This document shows, piece by piece, positions 27,388-36,867 of a stretch of 64,000 nucleotides of DNA. The translations under genes were made by a program, and so were the position numbers. This DNA comes from Stenotrophomonas sp. UBA2124. Its GTDB lineage: Bacteria > Pseudomonadota > Gammaproteobacteria > Xanthomonadales > Xanthomonadaceae. Where the stretch lies: NCBI GenBank assembly GCA_002329155.1, contig DCXY01000047.1, forward strand, positions 54,509 through 118,508, in the 5' to 3' direction. The notes under the pieces were generated by a model. The model was not told where the DNA came from. It ran no database searches and saw only the letters and a program-made list of their open reading frames with translations. Every line of letters begins with the position of its first letter. Positions within the stretch are counted from its first letter, which is position 1.

Positions 27388-27741
27388 AAATCTCCTTGCT
27401 CCGTATGGGCCGCTGGCTGCGGATTCCTGAAACAAGGGAACCTGGGCTGGCCGTGTGGCTTGGCGTTATGGGGAGGCGGCCGTGGCATCGGGGCCGCCCC
27501 GTGGGCGGCCCCCGCTAAGTAGGGGAGGGCCGCGCCTTGGCTCACCAGAACTGGGGGGTGAGCGGAAGTGCGCGCAAGTTAGGGGGGCAACCCCAAACTC
27601 TTACTGAATGGGCATTGTTGACATTCAGCTTCGTATGGATTTGCCGAAACGGGCCGTGGCCGGGTCCGCCGAAGGAAAACGGGCAGCTGAAGCTGCCCGT
27701 TGTCGTCTGCCGGAAGCGGCGGTTGTGCCGCCGGTTTCAGC
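27388..27741. other. Gene-free gap between cell-wall hydrolase and fadH
   Basis: No gene is supported. It contains a 9-bp perfect hairpin at 27,490-27,512 (ggggccgcc/ggcggcccc) and, close to fadH, its terminator at 27,676-27,700. The rest has no evident structure. Confidence 0.6.
27676..27700 (-). terminator. Terminator after fadH
   Basis: A 10-bp perfect stem acgggcagct/agctgcccgt (27,679-27,688 with 27,691-27,700) and TTTT on the reverse strand, 41 bp past the fadH stop. Confidence 0.8.
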
Positions 27742-29772
27742 TCAAAGCGCGGCGGCCACACGGCTGCCCTGGTCGATGGCACGCTTGGCATCCAGCTCGG
27801 CGGCCACATCGGCACCGCCGATGACGTGCACGCTGCGACCTTCGGCCTGAAGTGCGTCGGCAAGGCTGCGCTGCGGCTCCTGACCGGCGCAGACCACCAC
27901 GGTGCCCACGTCCAGCAGCTGCTCCTGGCCATCCACGCGGATGCGCAGGCCGGTGTCGTCCACGCCCAGGTATTCCACGCCGCCCAGCATCTGCACGCGC
28001 TTGGCTTTGAGCGCGGCGCGGTGGATCCAGCCGGTGGTCTTGCCCAGGCGGGCACCCGGCTTGCCGGGGCTGCGCTGCAGCAGCCACAGCCTGCGGGCGG
28101 GGGCTTCGGGCTGCGGCTTGGCCAGCGCGCCACGGCCCTCGAAGCTGGGGTCCACCCCCCATTCGGCCATCCAGCGCGCGGTATCCAGCGAGGCCGAGGG
28201 GCCTTCCTGGGCCAGGAACTCGCCCACGTCGAAGCCGATGCCGCCCGCGCCGATGATCGCCACCTTGTCGGCGGCCTGCACGCGGCCCAGCAGTACGTCC
28301 AGATAGCTGACAACCATCGGGTGGTCGGCGCCGGGGAAATCCACCTTGCGCGGGGTGATGCCGGTGGCCACCACCACCTCGTCGAAGCCGGCCAGCGTGG
28401 CCGGCTCGGCGCGCGTCTCCAGCCGCAGCTCCACGCCGGTATCGGCCAGCTTGTGGCGGAAGTAGCGCAGGGTCTCGTGGAACTCCTCCTTGCCCGGGAT
28501 GCGCTTGGCCACATTGAACTGGCCGCCGATCTCGCTGGCGGCATCGAACAGGGTGACCTGGTGGCCGCGTTCGGCGGCCACCGTGGCGCAGGACAGGCCG
28601 GCCGGGCCGGCGCCGACCACGGCCACCCGCTTGGGCGTGGTGGTCGGTGTGTAGACCAGCTCGGTTTCATGCGCCGCGCGCGGGTTCACCAGGCAGCTGG
28701 CACGCTTGTTGACGAAGATGTGGTCCAGGCAGGCCTGGTTGCAGGCGATGCAGGTGTTGATGGTTTCCGGCTTGCCGGCGCGGGCCTTGGCCGGCCACTG
28801 CGGGTCGGCCAGCAGCGGGCGCGCCAGCGAGACCATGTCGGCATGGCCATCGGCCAGCACGCGCTCGGCCACCTCGGGCATGTTGATGCGGTTCACCGCC
28901 ACTACCGGTACCTGCACATGCGGGCGCAGCTTGGCGGTGACGCCGGTGAAGGCGGCGCGCGGTACCGAGGTGGCGATGGTCGGCACGCGGGCCTCATGCC
29001 AGCCGATGCCGGAGTTGATGATGGTCGCGCCGGCCGTCTCGATGGCCTTGGCCTGCTGCACGATCTCGTCCCAGTTGCTGCCGTCCTCCACCAGATCCAG
29101 CAGCGACAGGCGGTAGATGATGATGAAGTCCGGGCCGCAGGCCTCGCGGATGCGGCGCACGATTTCCACCGCAAAGCGCATGCGCTTGGCGGCGTCACCG
29201 CCCCAGGCATCGGTGCGCTTGTTGGTGCGTGGCGCGGTGAATTCGTTTATCAGATAGCCTTCCGAGCCCATCACCTCCACGCCGTCGTAGCCCGCCTCGC
29301 GCGCCAGTTTGGCCGCACGCGCATAGCTGGCGATATGGCGGTCCACGCCCCAGCTGCTCAAGGCACGCGGGGTGAACGGATTGATCGGAGCCTTCAGCTT
29401 CGACGGCGCCACCTGCAGCGGGTGGTAGCCGTAGCGGCCCGCGTGCAGCAGCTGCAGGCAGATCTTGGCGTCATGCGCATGCACGGCCGCGGTCACCTGG
29501 CGGTGGCGGCCCACTTCCCATGGCCATGACAACTTGCTGCCGAAGGGCAGCAGCCAGCCGGCGATGTTCGGCGAGAAGCCACCGGTCACCAGCAGCGCGG
29601 CACCGCCGGCGGCACGCTCGCCGAAATAGGCGGCCAGCTTGGGGAAGTCCTTGGCGTGGTCCTCCAGGCCGGTGTGCATGGAGCCCATCAGGATGCGGTT
29701 GCGCAGCTGGGTGAAGCCCAGGTCCAGCGGTGCGAACAGGTGGGGGTAGGCGGTGTCGGTGGCTGGCGTCAT
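27742..29772 (-). CDS. fadH: NADPH-dependent 2,4-dienoyl-CoA reductase
   Basis: A 676-residue iron-sulfur flavoprotein that reduces 2,4-dienoyl-CoA intermediates in beta-oxidation of unsaturated fatty acids. The N-terminal FMN-binding TIM barrel (Old Yellow Enzyme type, about 1-370) begins with YPHLFAPLDLGFTQLRNRI. A 4Fe-4S motif CIACNQAC...C lies at about 337-356. The FAD/NAD domain has VAVVGAGPAGLSCA near 378. E. coli FadH is 672 residues. The start at 29,772 gives the family N-terminus; an in-frame ATG at 29,823 is possible but lacks support. Confidence 0.93.
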   Translation of the reverse strand: MTPATDTAYPHLFAPLDLGFTQLRNRILMGSMHTGLEDHAKDFPKLAAYFGERAAGGAALLVTGGFSPNIAGWLLPFGSKLSWPWEVGRHRQVTAAVHAHDAKICLQLLHAGRYGYHPLQVAPSKLKAPINPFTPRALSSWGVDRHIASYARAAKLAREAGYDGVEVMGSEGYLINEFTAPRTNKRTDAWGGDAAKRMRFAVEIVRRIREACGPDFIIIYRLSLLDLVEDGSNWDEIVQQAKAIETAGATIINSGIGWHEARVPTIATSVPRAAFTGVTAKLRPHVQVPVVAVNRINMPEVAERVLADGHADMVSLARPLLADPQWPAKARAGKPETINTCIACNQACLDHIFVNKRASCLVNPRAAHETELVYTPTTTPKRVAVVGAGPAGLSCATVAAERGHQVTLFDAASEIGGQFNVAKRIPGKEEFHETLRYFRHKLADTGVELRLETRAEPATLAGFDEVVVATGITPRKVDFPGADHPMVVSYLDVLLGRVQAADKVAIIGAGGIGFDVGEFLAQEGPSASLDTARWMAEWGVDPSFEGRGALAKPQPEAPARRLWLLQRSPGKPGARLGKTTGWIHRAALKAKRVQMLGGVEYLGVDDTGLRIRVDGQEQLLDVGTVVVCAGQEPQRSLADALQAEGRSVHVIGGADVAAELDAKRAIDQGSRVAAAL

Positions 29773-29957
29773 GGTGGATACGCTTGCGTACGGAAGCCCC
29801 ATTCTGACCGGCAATGCCATCACTTCTCAATCCTTGGGGCAAATAAGGGCCCGGCCGGCAAGCCGATGAGCCATTCCCTCAACAGAAAACTGTGACACCG
29901 CGATTACAATTAGCCCTGCCGGCAGGGAGAAGGCGCCGGTGGACAAGGGGGAAATCA

Positions 29958-31997
29958 GTGAGCACTCAAATTTCCGCCATGCCGGGCACGCGCCTGCTGC
30001 CGCGCCTGTGGCTGCTGGTGGCTGGTATTGCCGTATTCGGCAGTTTGGCACGGCTGAGCATGTGGGCGACCTACGCCGGCACCACCCGTGGCAGCAGCCT
30101 GCTGTGGCCTGCGTTGTGGCAGGGCCTGCGCTATGACCTGGTGGCCGGCGCGCTGTCCGCATTGCTGGTGGCGCTGCTGGTCGCACCGCTGTGGCTGTGG
30201 GGGCGGCGTGCGCAGGCGGTACGCATGGCGCAATGGTTGCTGGTGACGGTTCTGCTGGCATTTGTATTGCTGTCGGTCTGCGAACACTTCTATTACGCCT
30301 TCTATAAGACGCGCTTTGATCCCATCGTGTTCGGCATGTTCGAGGACGACACCGGCGCCATTCTGCAGACGGTGTGGAAGGACTATCCGGTGGTACCGGG
30401 GCTGCTGGGCCTGTTGGTGACTGCGGCCCTGCTGGGCTGGTGGGTGCCGCGGGTCGGGGGCTGGCTGGGCCTGCATTGGCCGCGGGGCTCGCGCGGCTGG
30501 GCACGCGCCGGGCTGTTGCTGGCGCAGTGCGTGCTGCTGGTGCTGCTGGCGCGCGGCTCGGTGGGTACGTTTCCGCTGGTGCGCCGCGATGTGACCGTCT
30601 CCGCCGATCCCTTCGTCAATGCGCTGGTGCTCAATGCGCCGCTGACCCTTTACCGGGCCGCGCGGCAACGGGCCAAGGAAACCGACCTGGGCGATGACCC
30701 CATGAGCGGCCTGCACCGGCTCGGCTTCACCAGCCTGCAGCAGGCCGCGCAGTCAGCGGGGCTGCCGTCCGGCGAGCCGGGGCAGGTGCGTGCCGCACTG
30801 TTCCCACGGGTACCGGGTACGCCGCGGTCGCTGGCGGGATCGCCGCATGTAGTGCTGGGGCTGCTGGAATCCTTCGGCCAGGACCTTCTCTATGCCGACG
30901 GCCCCGGCAACGACATGCTGGGCCGGTTGCGCGGTGAACTGGCTTACGGCCATCGTTTCGACAATTTCATCGCCGGCCAGAACGGCACCCACCCGCAGCT
31001 GGAGAATCTGCTGCTGGGCTCGCCCATCACCCCGTTGGCGGTGGGCCGCAACGCACGCATTGCCTTCGATACTTCCGCCGCCCTGCCTTTCAAGCGCGCG
31101 GGTTACCGCACCGTGTTCCTGTATGGCGGCGGCAGTGACTGGCGTGAGCTGGGCACCGCGCTCACCCATCAGGGGTTCGACCGGGTGTATGACGTGCGTG
31201 ATATCCAGCAGCGTTTTCCGGAGGCTACCGGTACCGAGTGGGGCATCTACGATGCATGGTTGTTCCGCTATGCGCAGGAGCTGCTGGCCAAGGCCGATGC
31301 CGATGGGGATCGCCTGTTCCTGGTGCTGCTGACCACCAGCAACCACCCGCCGTTCGAGCTGGAGACTCCGCACCGCGCGCTGCCGTTGGACCCTGCCGCC
31401 CTGGGGCCGCGCGCGCTGGAGGACAAGGAAGAGCTGGGGCGCATGCTGCGCACCTACCAGTACCAGGCCGATCAGTTCGGCGGCTTCCTGCAGGCGCTGC
31501 GCGAGGGCCCGGCCGGCGAGCGCACCATCGTCGCGGCCGCGGGGGACCACAATCTGCGTACGCATTATCACTACGATCTGCCCGCCGAGCAGGTGGACGT
31601 GGACCGCGTGTTTGCCTGGCTACGGGTGCCGGCTGCCTTCGCTCCGCCCGGTGCCGGGCCGGATACGCGCGCCTTTGCCGGTCACGCCGATCTGGTGCCG
31701 ACCCTGGTGTCGCTGGCCCTGCCCGGGCAGTCCTACTTCGCCACCGGCCGCAACCTGTGGCAGGCAGCGCCCGATGGTGGCAGCGCGCTGGCGCAGTTCG
31801 ACCGTATCTATACGCCAGCAGGGGTATTGTGGCCCCTGGCCACGCCGCAGCTGCACGCCTGGAGCGATGCGCGTCATCTGAAGGTGGAAGGTGTACAGCC
31901 GGATGCGGCATCGCTGGCACGGGCGCGGCATGCGGCGGCAGGTGTGGCGCTGCGTGACTGGTATATCCGCGACCAGGTGATACGCGCTCGGCGTTGA
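29958..31997 (+). CDS. LTA synthase family sulfatase-like membrane protein
   Basis: A 679-residue inner-membrane protein with about five N-terminal membrane helices (to about residue 190) and a large periplasmic alkaline-phosphatase-like domain. The family transfers phosphoglycerol or phosphoethanolamine groups to glycans or lipids. LGLLESFGQD supplies a metal-binding acidic residue, NGTHPQLENLL the likely threonine nucleophile, and AAGDHNLR a later metal site. In a Gram-negative this resembles OpgB/LtaS-like modifiers of periplasmic glucan or envelope. GTG 29,958 after AAGGGGGAAA is preferred to an upstream start. Substrate uncertain. Confidence 0.83.
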   Translation: MSTQISAMPGTRLLPRLWLLVAGIAVFGSLARLSMWATYAGTTRGSSLLWPALWQGLRYDLVAGALSALLVALLVAPLWLWGRRAQAVRMAQWLLVTVLLAFVLLSVCEHFYYAFYKTRFDPIVFGMFEDDTGAILQTVWKDYPVVPGLLGLLVTAALLGWWVPRVGGWLGLHWPRGSRGWARAGLLLAQCVLLVLLARGSVGTFPLVRRDVTVSADPFVNALVLNAPLTLYRAARQRAKETDLGDDPMSGLHRLGFTSLQQAAQSAGLPSGEPGQVRAALFPRVPGTPRSLAGSPHVVLGLLESFGQDLLYADGPGNDMLGRLRGELAYGHRFDNFIAGQNGTHPQLENLLLGSPITPLAVGRNARIAFDTSAALPFKRAGYRTVFLYGGGSDWRELGTALTHQGFDRVYDVRDIQQRFPEATGTEWGIYDAWLFRYAQELLAKADADGDRLFLVLLTTSNHPPFELETPHRALPLDPAALGPRALEDKEELGRMLRTYQYQADQFGGFLQALREGPAGERTIVAAAGDHNLRTHYHYDLPAEQVDVDRVFAWLRVPAAFAPPGAGPDTRAFAGHADLVPTLVSLALPGQSYFATGRNLWQAAPDGGSALAQFDRIYTPAGVLWPLATPQLHAWSDARHLKVEGVQPDAASLARARHAAAGVALRDWYIRDQVIRARR

Positions 31998-32048
31998 AGC
32001 TGGTGTCGCGCCTGCACTCTTATATAGGTGTCAGGCAGGTCGGAGCAG

Positions 32049-32654
32049 TCAGGCTGCCGCTGTTGAAGGGCGGCGGTCGAACAATGGCAGGGTGATGCCG
32101 CACAGCGGGCCAATCAGCACGGCGAAGGCCAGCGTGCCCAGGCCCACATTGCCACCCAGCCACCAGCCCACCACCAGTACGCTGGCCTCGATCAGGGTGC
32201 GCACCTTCCATATGGCCCAGCCACTACGTGCATGCAGGCCAGTCATCAGACCATCGCGCGGCCCCGGGCCGAAACGCGCGCCGATATACAGGCCGGTGGC
32301 GATGGCCAGCAGCAACAGGCCGCAGGTGAACAGCAGCAGTTGCCAGAGCAGGCCATTGGCTGCCGGCAGCAGGTTCAGGCCAAGCTGGGCCGAGGGGCCG
32401 ATCAACAGCACATTCAGCACGGTGCCAAGGCCGGGCTTCTGGCGTATTGGCAGCCACATCAACAGCACGGCGACGCCTACCAGGTTGGTGACCAGCCCGA
32501 AGGACAGGCCACTGCGCAAGGCAATGCCCTGGCTGAGTACATCCCACGGGGCAATGCCGATGCCGGCGCGGATCATCAGCGCCGAGGCAATGCCGAACAG
32601 GAACAGGCCGAGCAGCAGCTGCGCAAGGCGCACGAAGGAGAAGGGGATTGGCAT
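32049..32654 (-). CDS. YczE/YitT-family membrane protein
   Basis: A 201-residue polytopic inner-membrane protein with about five helices. Family-typical stretches are GIASALMIRAGIGIAPWDVLSQGI, GLSFGLVTNLVG and GPGPRDGLMTGL. Members are annotated as YczE/YyaS/YitT-like; some are linked to regulation of secondary metabolite synthesis but no general function is known. It converges on the LTA-synthase-like gene with a 51-bp gap. Confidence 0.8.
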   Translation of the reverse strand: MPIPFSFVRLAQLLLGLFLFGIASALMIRAGIGIAPWDVLSQGIALRSGLSFGLVTNLVGVAVLLMWLPIRQKPGLGTVLNVLLIGPSAQLGLNLLPAANGLLWQLLLFTCGLLLLAIATGLYIGARFGPGPRDGLMTGLHARSGWAIWKVRTLIEASVLVVGWWLGGNVGLGTLAFAVLIGPLCGITLPLFDRRPSTAAA

Positions 32655-32750
32655 GCGGGGGCGGGGGAAAGCGGACTTGCGCCGCAGGTGGGGAAACCCA
32701 TCATTGGAGAGGCGGCCCCGGATGAGGCCGCCTGCTGCGGGATGCAGTGC

Positions 32751-33785
32751 TCAGCTGGCCTGGTCCCAGCCCTCAAGGGCCAGCTTGCCGATGGTGCCAC
32801 CTGATTCCAGCAGGCGGTGTGCTGTGCGCAGATTGGCGGCATTGATGCCGCCCAGCCGCTGGTTCAGCGTGGTGCGCAGCTCGCCGGCGTCGATGAGGCT
32901 GGCGGCACGGGTGAGGACGCGGTGCTGTTCAATCATGTCCGGCGTGCGGAAGCGGGCGCGCGCGAACATGAATTCCCAATGGATGCCGATGCACTTGGCC
33001 TTGTAGGGGTCACCGATGCGCAGCTCACCGGCCGGCTCCACGATCAGGCCCACGTGGCCCTGCGGAGCGAGCAGTTCGCCCAGTTGCTGCCAGTAGAGAT
33101 CGGTATTGGCCAGGTTGAGTGCCGCATCCACCTGGCTGATGCCCAGTGCTTCCAGCTGCGGTGCCAGCGGCTGGTGGTGATTGATGACGTGCGCGGCGCC
33201 CATCTGCTTGCACCACTGCGCGCTCTCTTCACGCGAGGCGGTGGCCACCACGGTGAAGCCGGCGTGCCTGCCCAGCTGGATGGCCATCGAGCCAACGCCG
33301 CCTGCACCGCCAATCACCAGCAATGTCCTGCCGCAGTTGCGGCGGCCATCCAGCTGATAAGGCATGCGCTGGAACAGCAGCTCCCACGCGGTCAGCGTGG
33401 TCAGCGGCAAGGCGGCGGCCTCGGCGAAATCCAGGGTGGTCGGCTTGCGCCCGGCCAGGCGCTCGTCCACCAGTTGCAGCTGCGCGTTGCAGCCGGGGCG
33501 GGTGACATCGCCGGCGTAATAGACCTCGTCGCCGATCTCAAAGGCGCTGACATCGGGCCCCACCGCCACTACCGTGCCGGCTGCGTCGAAACCCAGGATG
33601 CGCGGCGGGTCTTCTTCACCGGCCTTGGGGCCGCGCAGTTTGGTGTCCACCGGATTGACCGAAACCGCCTGCACCTGCACCAGCAGGTCCTGGCCTTGGG
33701 GCTGACTGGGCTCGGGCAGGTCGAAATCCTGTAGTGCGCTGGCATCGTCGATGGGGAGGTAGCGGGTCAGGCCGATGGCTTTCAT
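32751..33785 (-). CDS. Zinc-type alcohol dehydrogenase / quinone oxidoreductase (MDR)
   Basis: A 344-residue medium-chain dehydrogenase/reductase. The GroES-like N-terminal half contains VSVNPVDTKLRG and the GFDAAGTVV motif. The NADP-binding Rossmann motif is VIGGAGGVGSMAIQLG at about residues 154-169. Zinc-binding cysteines are absent, so it is likely a zinc-independent NADPH:quinone reductase-type enzyme (zinc-binding alcohol dehydrogenase family by name). Substrate unknown. It is 96 bp from the YczE-like gene on the same strand. Confidence 0.85.
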   Translation of the reverse strand: MKAIGLTRYLPIDDASALQDFDLPEPSQPQGQDLLVQVQAVSVNPVDTKLRGPKAGEEDPPRILGFDAAGTVVAVGPDVSAFEIGDEVYYAGDVTRPGCNAQLQLVDERLAGRKPTTLDFAEAAALPLTTLTAWELLFQRMPYQLDGRRNCGRTLLVIGGAGGVGSMAIQLGRHAGFTVVATASREESAQWCKQMGAAHVINHHQPLAPQLEALGISQVDAALNLANTDLYWQQLGELLAPQGHVGLIVEPAGELRIGDPYKAKCIGIHWEFMFARARFRTPDMIEQHRVLTRAASLIDAGELRTTLNQRLGGINAANLRTAHRLLESGGTIGKLALEGWDQAS

Positions 33786-34168
33786 GCGGAAAAGTTCCGT
33801 TGCTTGGGGGCAGGGCGATCATACTTAGCAAATGGTTCAGCTGGCGGTAACCGGCGTATATGGCCCGTGTTTTCGCGGGGTTTCCGGACAAAATCCACCG
33901 CAGTGCAGCAAAAATCCCGGAAACGCCGCCATTACAGGCTATTGCGTGGTTTGATCAAGCTGTATAGGGTTCGCTCAGCCGGACACGTAGAGGTCTGGTG
34001 GTCGCGGGATTTGTTAGATGTCTGTTAACATGGCCTTCACGGCTCAGCGCATAATGTGCACCGCGATGGCGTGCGGAAACGGCCGTCTCTGAACGTGACG
34101 AAACTAAATCGTTGTGCTGGACCATGCCTCTACCGGTTTCATACCCCCGAAACAAGGAGCTGTATTTC
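33786..34168. other. Gene-free leader region upstream of ompA
   Basis: A 383-bp gap between a reverse-strand dehydrogenase and the OmpA-family gene. It is noticeably richer in A/T than its surroundings between about 33,880 and 34,160, consistent with promoters for both flanking genes and a long 5' leader for ompA. A weak candidate promoter is listed separately. Confidence 0.55.
34025..34055 (+). promoter_or_regulatory. Candidate ompA promoter
   Basis: TTAACA (34,025-34,030), a 19-bp spacer and CATAAT (34,050-34,055), 114 bp before the start codon. Spacing is long, so this is tentative. Confidence 0.3.
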
Positions 34169-35275
34169 ATGAACAAGAAGATCCTTACTGCCGCGCTGCT
34201 GGGTGGTCTGGCTTTCGCCCAGGCCGCTTCGGCCCAGGAATTCGATGATCGCTGGTACCTGACCGGTTCGGCCGGTTTCAACTTCCAGGACAACGATCGC
34301 ACCACCAATGACGCTCCGTTTGCCACGCTGGGCCTGGGCAAGTTCATCAGCCCGAACTGGTCGCTGGACGGTGAGCTGAACTACCAGAACCCGAACTTCG
34401 ACGCCAACCAGGACCAGAACTGGTCGCAGTACGGCATCTCGCTGGATCTGCGTCGCCACTTCATCCAGGAAGGCCGCGGCTGGAACCCGTACCTGCTGGC
34501 TGGCCTGGGCTACCAGAAGTCGGAAGAGGAATACCACACCCTGGCCGGTGGCCTGGAAGACCGTAAGGACGGCAACTTTGCCGCCAAGGTCGGTGTTGGT
34601 CTGCAGACCACCTTCGAAAAGCGCGTTGCAGTGCGTGCCGAACTGGCCTACCGCGCTGACTTCGACGACCAGAGCATCCGTGAGTACGACACCGATCGCA
34701 GCAAGAAGGATTGGTTCGGCGACGTGCTGGCTTCGGTCGGCGTCGTGATTCCGCTGGGCCCGGCCCCGGTTGCCGCTGTTGCTCCGCCGCCGGCTCCGGT
34801 TGCTCCGAGCTGCGCCGATCTGGATGACGACGGTGACGGCGTCAACAACTGCGACGACAAGTGCCCGAACTCGCAGCCGGGTCAGACCATCGGTCCGGAC
34901 GGTTGCCCGGTTCCGGTCTCCATCGACCTGAAGGGCGTGAACTTCGACTTCGACAAGTCGACCCTGCGTCCGGACGCCGTGGCGATCCTGAGCGAGGCCA
35001 CCGAGATCCTGAAGCGTTACCCGGATCTGCGCGTTGAAGTTGCCGGTCACACCGACTCGAAGGGTACCGACGCTTACAACCAGAAGCTGTCCGAGCGCCG
35101 CGCCAAGGCTGTGTACGACTACCTGACCACCAACGGTGTGTCGGCTGCTCGTCTGCAGGGCCCGATCGGCTACGGCGAGAGCCGTCCGATTGCCCCGAAC
35201 ACCAACCCGGATGGTTCGGACAATCCGGAAGGTCGCGCCAAGAACCGTCGCACCGAGCTGAACGTCCAGAACTAA
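34169..35275 (+). CDS. ompA: OmpA/OprF-family outer-membrane porin
   Basis: A 368-residue outer-membrane structural protein. Signal peptide at residues 1-22 (cleavage in ASAQE). An eight-strand barrel occupies about 23-205, followed by a Pro/Ala linker and a calcium-binding thrombospondin type 3-like segment (DLDDDGDGVNNCDD). The C-terminal OmpA peptidoglycan-binding domain begins near SIDLKGVNFDFDKSTL and includes AGHTDSKGTDAYNQKLSERRA. ATG 34,169 follows AAGGAG (34,154-34,159). A strong terminator follows. Expected to be highly expressed. Confidence 0.93.
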   Translation: MNKKILTAALLGGLAFAQAASAQEFDDRWYLTGSAGFNFQDNDRTTNDAPFATLGLGKFISPNWSLDGELNYQNPNFDANQDQNWSQYGISLDLRRHFIQEGRGWNPYLLAGLGYQKSEEEYHTLAGGLEDRKDGNFAAKVGVGLQTTFEKRVAVRAELAYRADFDDQSIREYDTDRSKKDWFGDVLASVGVVIPLGPAPVAAVAPPPAPVAPSCADLDDDGDGVNNCDDKCPNSQPGQTIGPDGCPVPVSIDLKGVNFDFDKSTLRPDAVAILSEATEILKRYPDLRVEVAGHTDSKGTDAYNQKLSERRAKAVYDYLTTNGVSAARLQGPIGYGESRPIAPNTNPDGSDNPEGRAKNRRTELNVQN

Positions 35276-35300
35276 TCGGACGCTTTGGTTGAAACACAGC

Positions 35301-35332
35301 AAGGCCCGGCTCACGCCGGGCCTTGTTTTTTA
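35301..35332 (+). terminator. Terminator after ompA
   Basis: A 10-bp perfect stem aaggcccggc/gccgggcctt (35,301-35,310 with 35,315-35,324) followed by gttttttatt. Confidence 0.9.
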
Positions 35333-35443
35333 TTGAATACGCGCTCGATTGTGTGATTGCACGCTGTCATCTGCACGCAACGGTTGAAAGCCTTGCGGTG
35401 GCTGCCTACACTCGCCGCGTCAACTTGTCGAATGGAATTTCAG

Positions 35444-35941
35444 ATGCTGCGTATTGCCCTGGCTGGTCTTGTCGCGTTGGCGGTTGTGCCAGCTGCTCAC
35501 GCAGCGCTGGATTGTTCGGCCAGCACGGTGGTGCCGCCGGCACCGCTGGCGGCCACGGTGGTGGCCCCGGTGGCGTCGGAGCTGTATGTGCGCCCGGGCC
35601 AGCTGGGCATGCCGGCTGGCGTGCTGAGCCTGCCCGGTGGCGAGGAGCAATCGCTGGACCGCGTATTGATGCGCCTGCGCGTGGAAGGCTGCAACAGCGT
35701 TGCCAGCGCGATGCCGGCACGTCCGGCCATCAATGCCAATGACCCGGCGGCCTACAAGCCGCAGACCGAATTCGACAACACGCCGTGGCGTTTTGACATG
35801 AGCCAGAACGGCAAGCGCATGACCGCCGAGGAGTTCGACGCCTGGATGAAGGCGCGTGGCGTGCGCGTGGTCAAGGCGCGTCCGGCGCCTGCCGCAGCCG
35901 AAGCGGCACCGGCGGCACAGCCTGCCACCGAAACCAAGTAA
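35444..35941 (+). CDS. Small exported protein with FDAWMKA C-terminal motif (A)
   Basis: A 165-residue protein with a signal peptide (MLRIALAGLVALAVVPAAHA) and a low-complexity Ala/Pro-rich tail. Function unknown. The C-terminal stretch RFDMSQNGKRMTAEEF and its continuation DAWMKARGVRVVKA closely match the end of the lipoprotein at 36,868, one gene further on, so the two are paralogues or share a binding motif. An alternative start 12 bp upstream (MEFQM) exists. The RsuA-family gene follows after 24 bp, possibly in one transcript. Confidence 0.7.
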   Translation: MLRIALAGLVALAVVPAAHAALDCSASTVVPPAPLAATVVAPVASELYVRPGQLGMPAGVLSLPGGEEQSLDRVLMRLRVEGCNSVASAMPARPAINANDPAAYKPQTEFDNTPWRFDMSQNGKRMTAEEFDAWMKARGVRVVKARPAPAAAEAAPAAQPATETK

Positions 35942-35965
35942 TCCACGCGGAGCGCATCGACACCG

Positions 35966-36769
35966 ATGACTCCGCGCAGACCACAGCACCATCAGAACGC
36001 CCGCCCGGCCCCGCCAGGCGGGCGTCTGCGTTCTGGCTTCGCGCAAGGCCAGGTGCAGGCGCCACGGCACGGGCTGGCGCGGGTGCTGTCCAAGGCGGGG
36101 GTGTGCTCGCGCAGCGAGGCGGCGCGGCGTGTGCAGGACGGCCGGGTCAGCGTGGATGGCAGGGTGGTGCGCGATCCCGAGTTTCCCGTGGTCGACGGGC
36201 GCCACCGGGTGCTGCTGGATGGCCAGCCGCTGGCGGCCACGCAGCGGCTCTATATCGCCTTGAACAAGCCGCGCGGGCTGGTGACCACGGTGCAGGACGA
36301 GCGCGGCAGGGACACGGTCTACCGCTGTCTGGAGGGCGCCGGCCTGCCGTGGCTGGCACCGGTTGGGCGTCTGGACAAGGCCAGCGAAGGCTTGCTGTTC
36401 TTCAGCAATGACCCGGAGTGGGCGGCACGGCTTACCGACCCCGCCACCGGGCCATTGAAGACCTACCGCGTGCAGGTCGATGGCATGCCGGATGCAGCGC
36501 AACTGGAGCGCATGCGCGAAGGGGTGGACGATGCCGGCGAGCACCTGGCCGTGCATTCGGTATGGCTGCTGCAGCACGGTGAGCGCAACGCCTGGCTGGA
36601 GGTGGTGCTGGACGAGGGTCGCAACCGGCATATCCGCCGCCTGTTGAAGGCGCTGGGGCTGGATGTGTTGCGGCTGGTGCGGGTTGCCATTGGTCCGGTA
36701 CAGTTGGCCGAGCTGGGCAAAGGCCAATGGCGCGAGCTCAGCGCGGCGGAACTGAATGCGTTGAAATAG
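35966..36769 (+). CDS. RsuA/RluB-family pseudouridine synthase
   Basis: A 267-residue RNA pseudouridine synthase of the RsuA/RluB/RluE/RluF branch. A basic, disordered N-terminal tail (1-35) precedes an S4 RNA-binding domain (about 36-85: GLARVLSKAGVCSRSEAARRV). The catalytic motif is GRLDKASEGLL with Asp137. It is shorter than E. coli RluB (291), so the exact substrate (23S or 16S rRNA) cannot be assigned. Flanked on both sides by small exported proteins sharing a C-terminal motif. Confidence 0.88.
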   Translation: MTPRRPQHHQNARPAPPGGRLRSGFAQGQVQAPRHGLARVLSKAGVCSRSEAARRVQDGRVSVDGRVVRDPEFPVVDGRHRVLLDGQPLAATQRLYIALNKPRGLVTTVQDERGRDTVYRCLEGAGLPWLAPVGRLDKASEGLLFFSNDPEWAARLTDPATGPLKTYRVQVDGMPDAAQLERMREGVDDAGEHLAVHSVWLLQHGERNAWLEVVLDEGRNRHIRRLLKALGLDVLRLVRVAIGPVQLAELGKGQWRELSAAELNALK

Positions 36770-36867
36770 GGATTTCGGAATTTATTCCATAAAATTCAGT
36801 CAAATAGCTTTACTTGTTCGAGTGTTGGATTAGACTTGGCCTCAGTTTCCTCCTGAAGGCCGCCGCC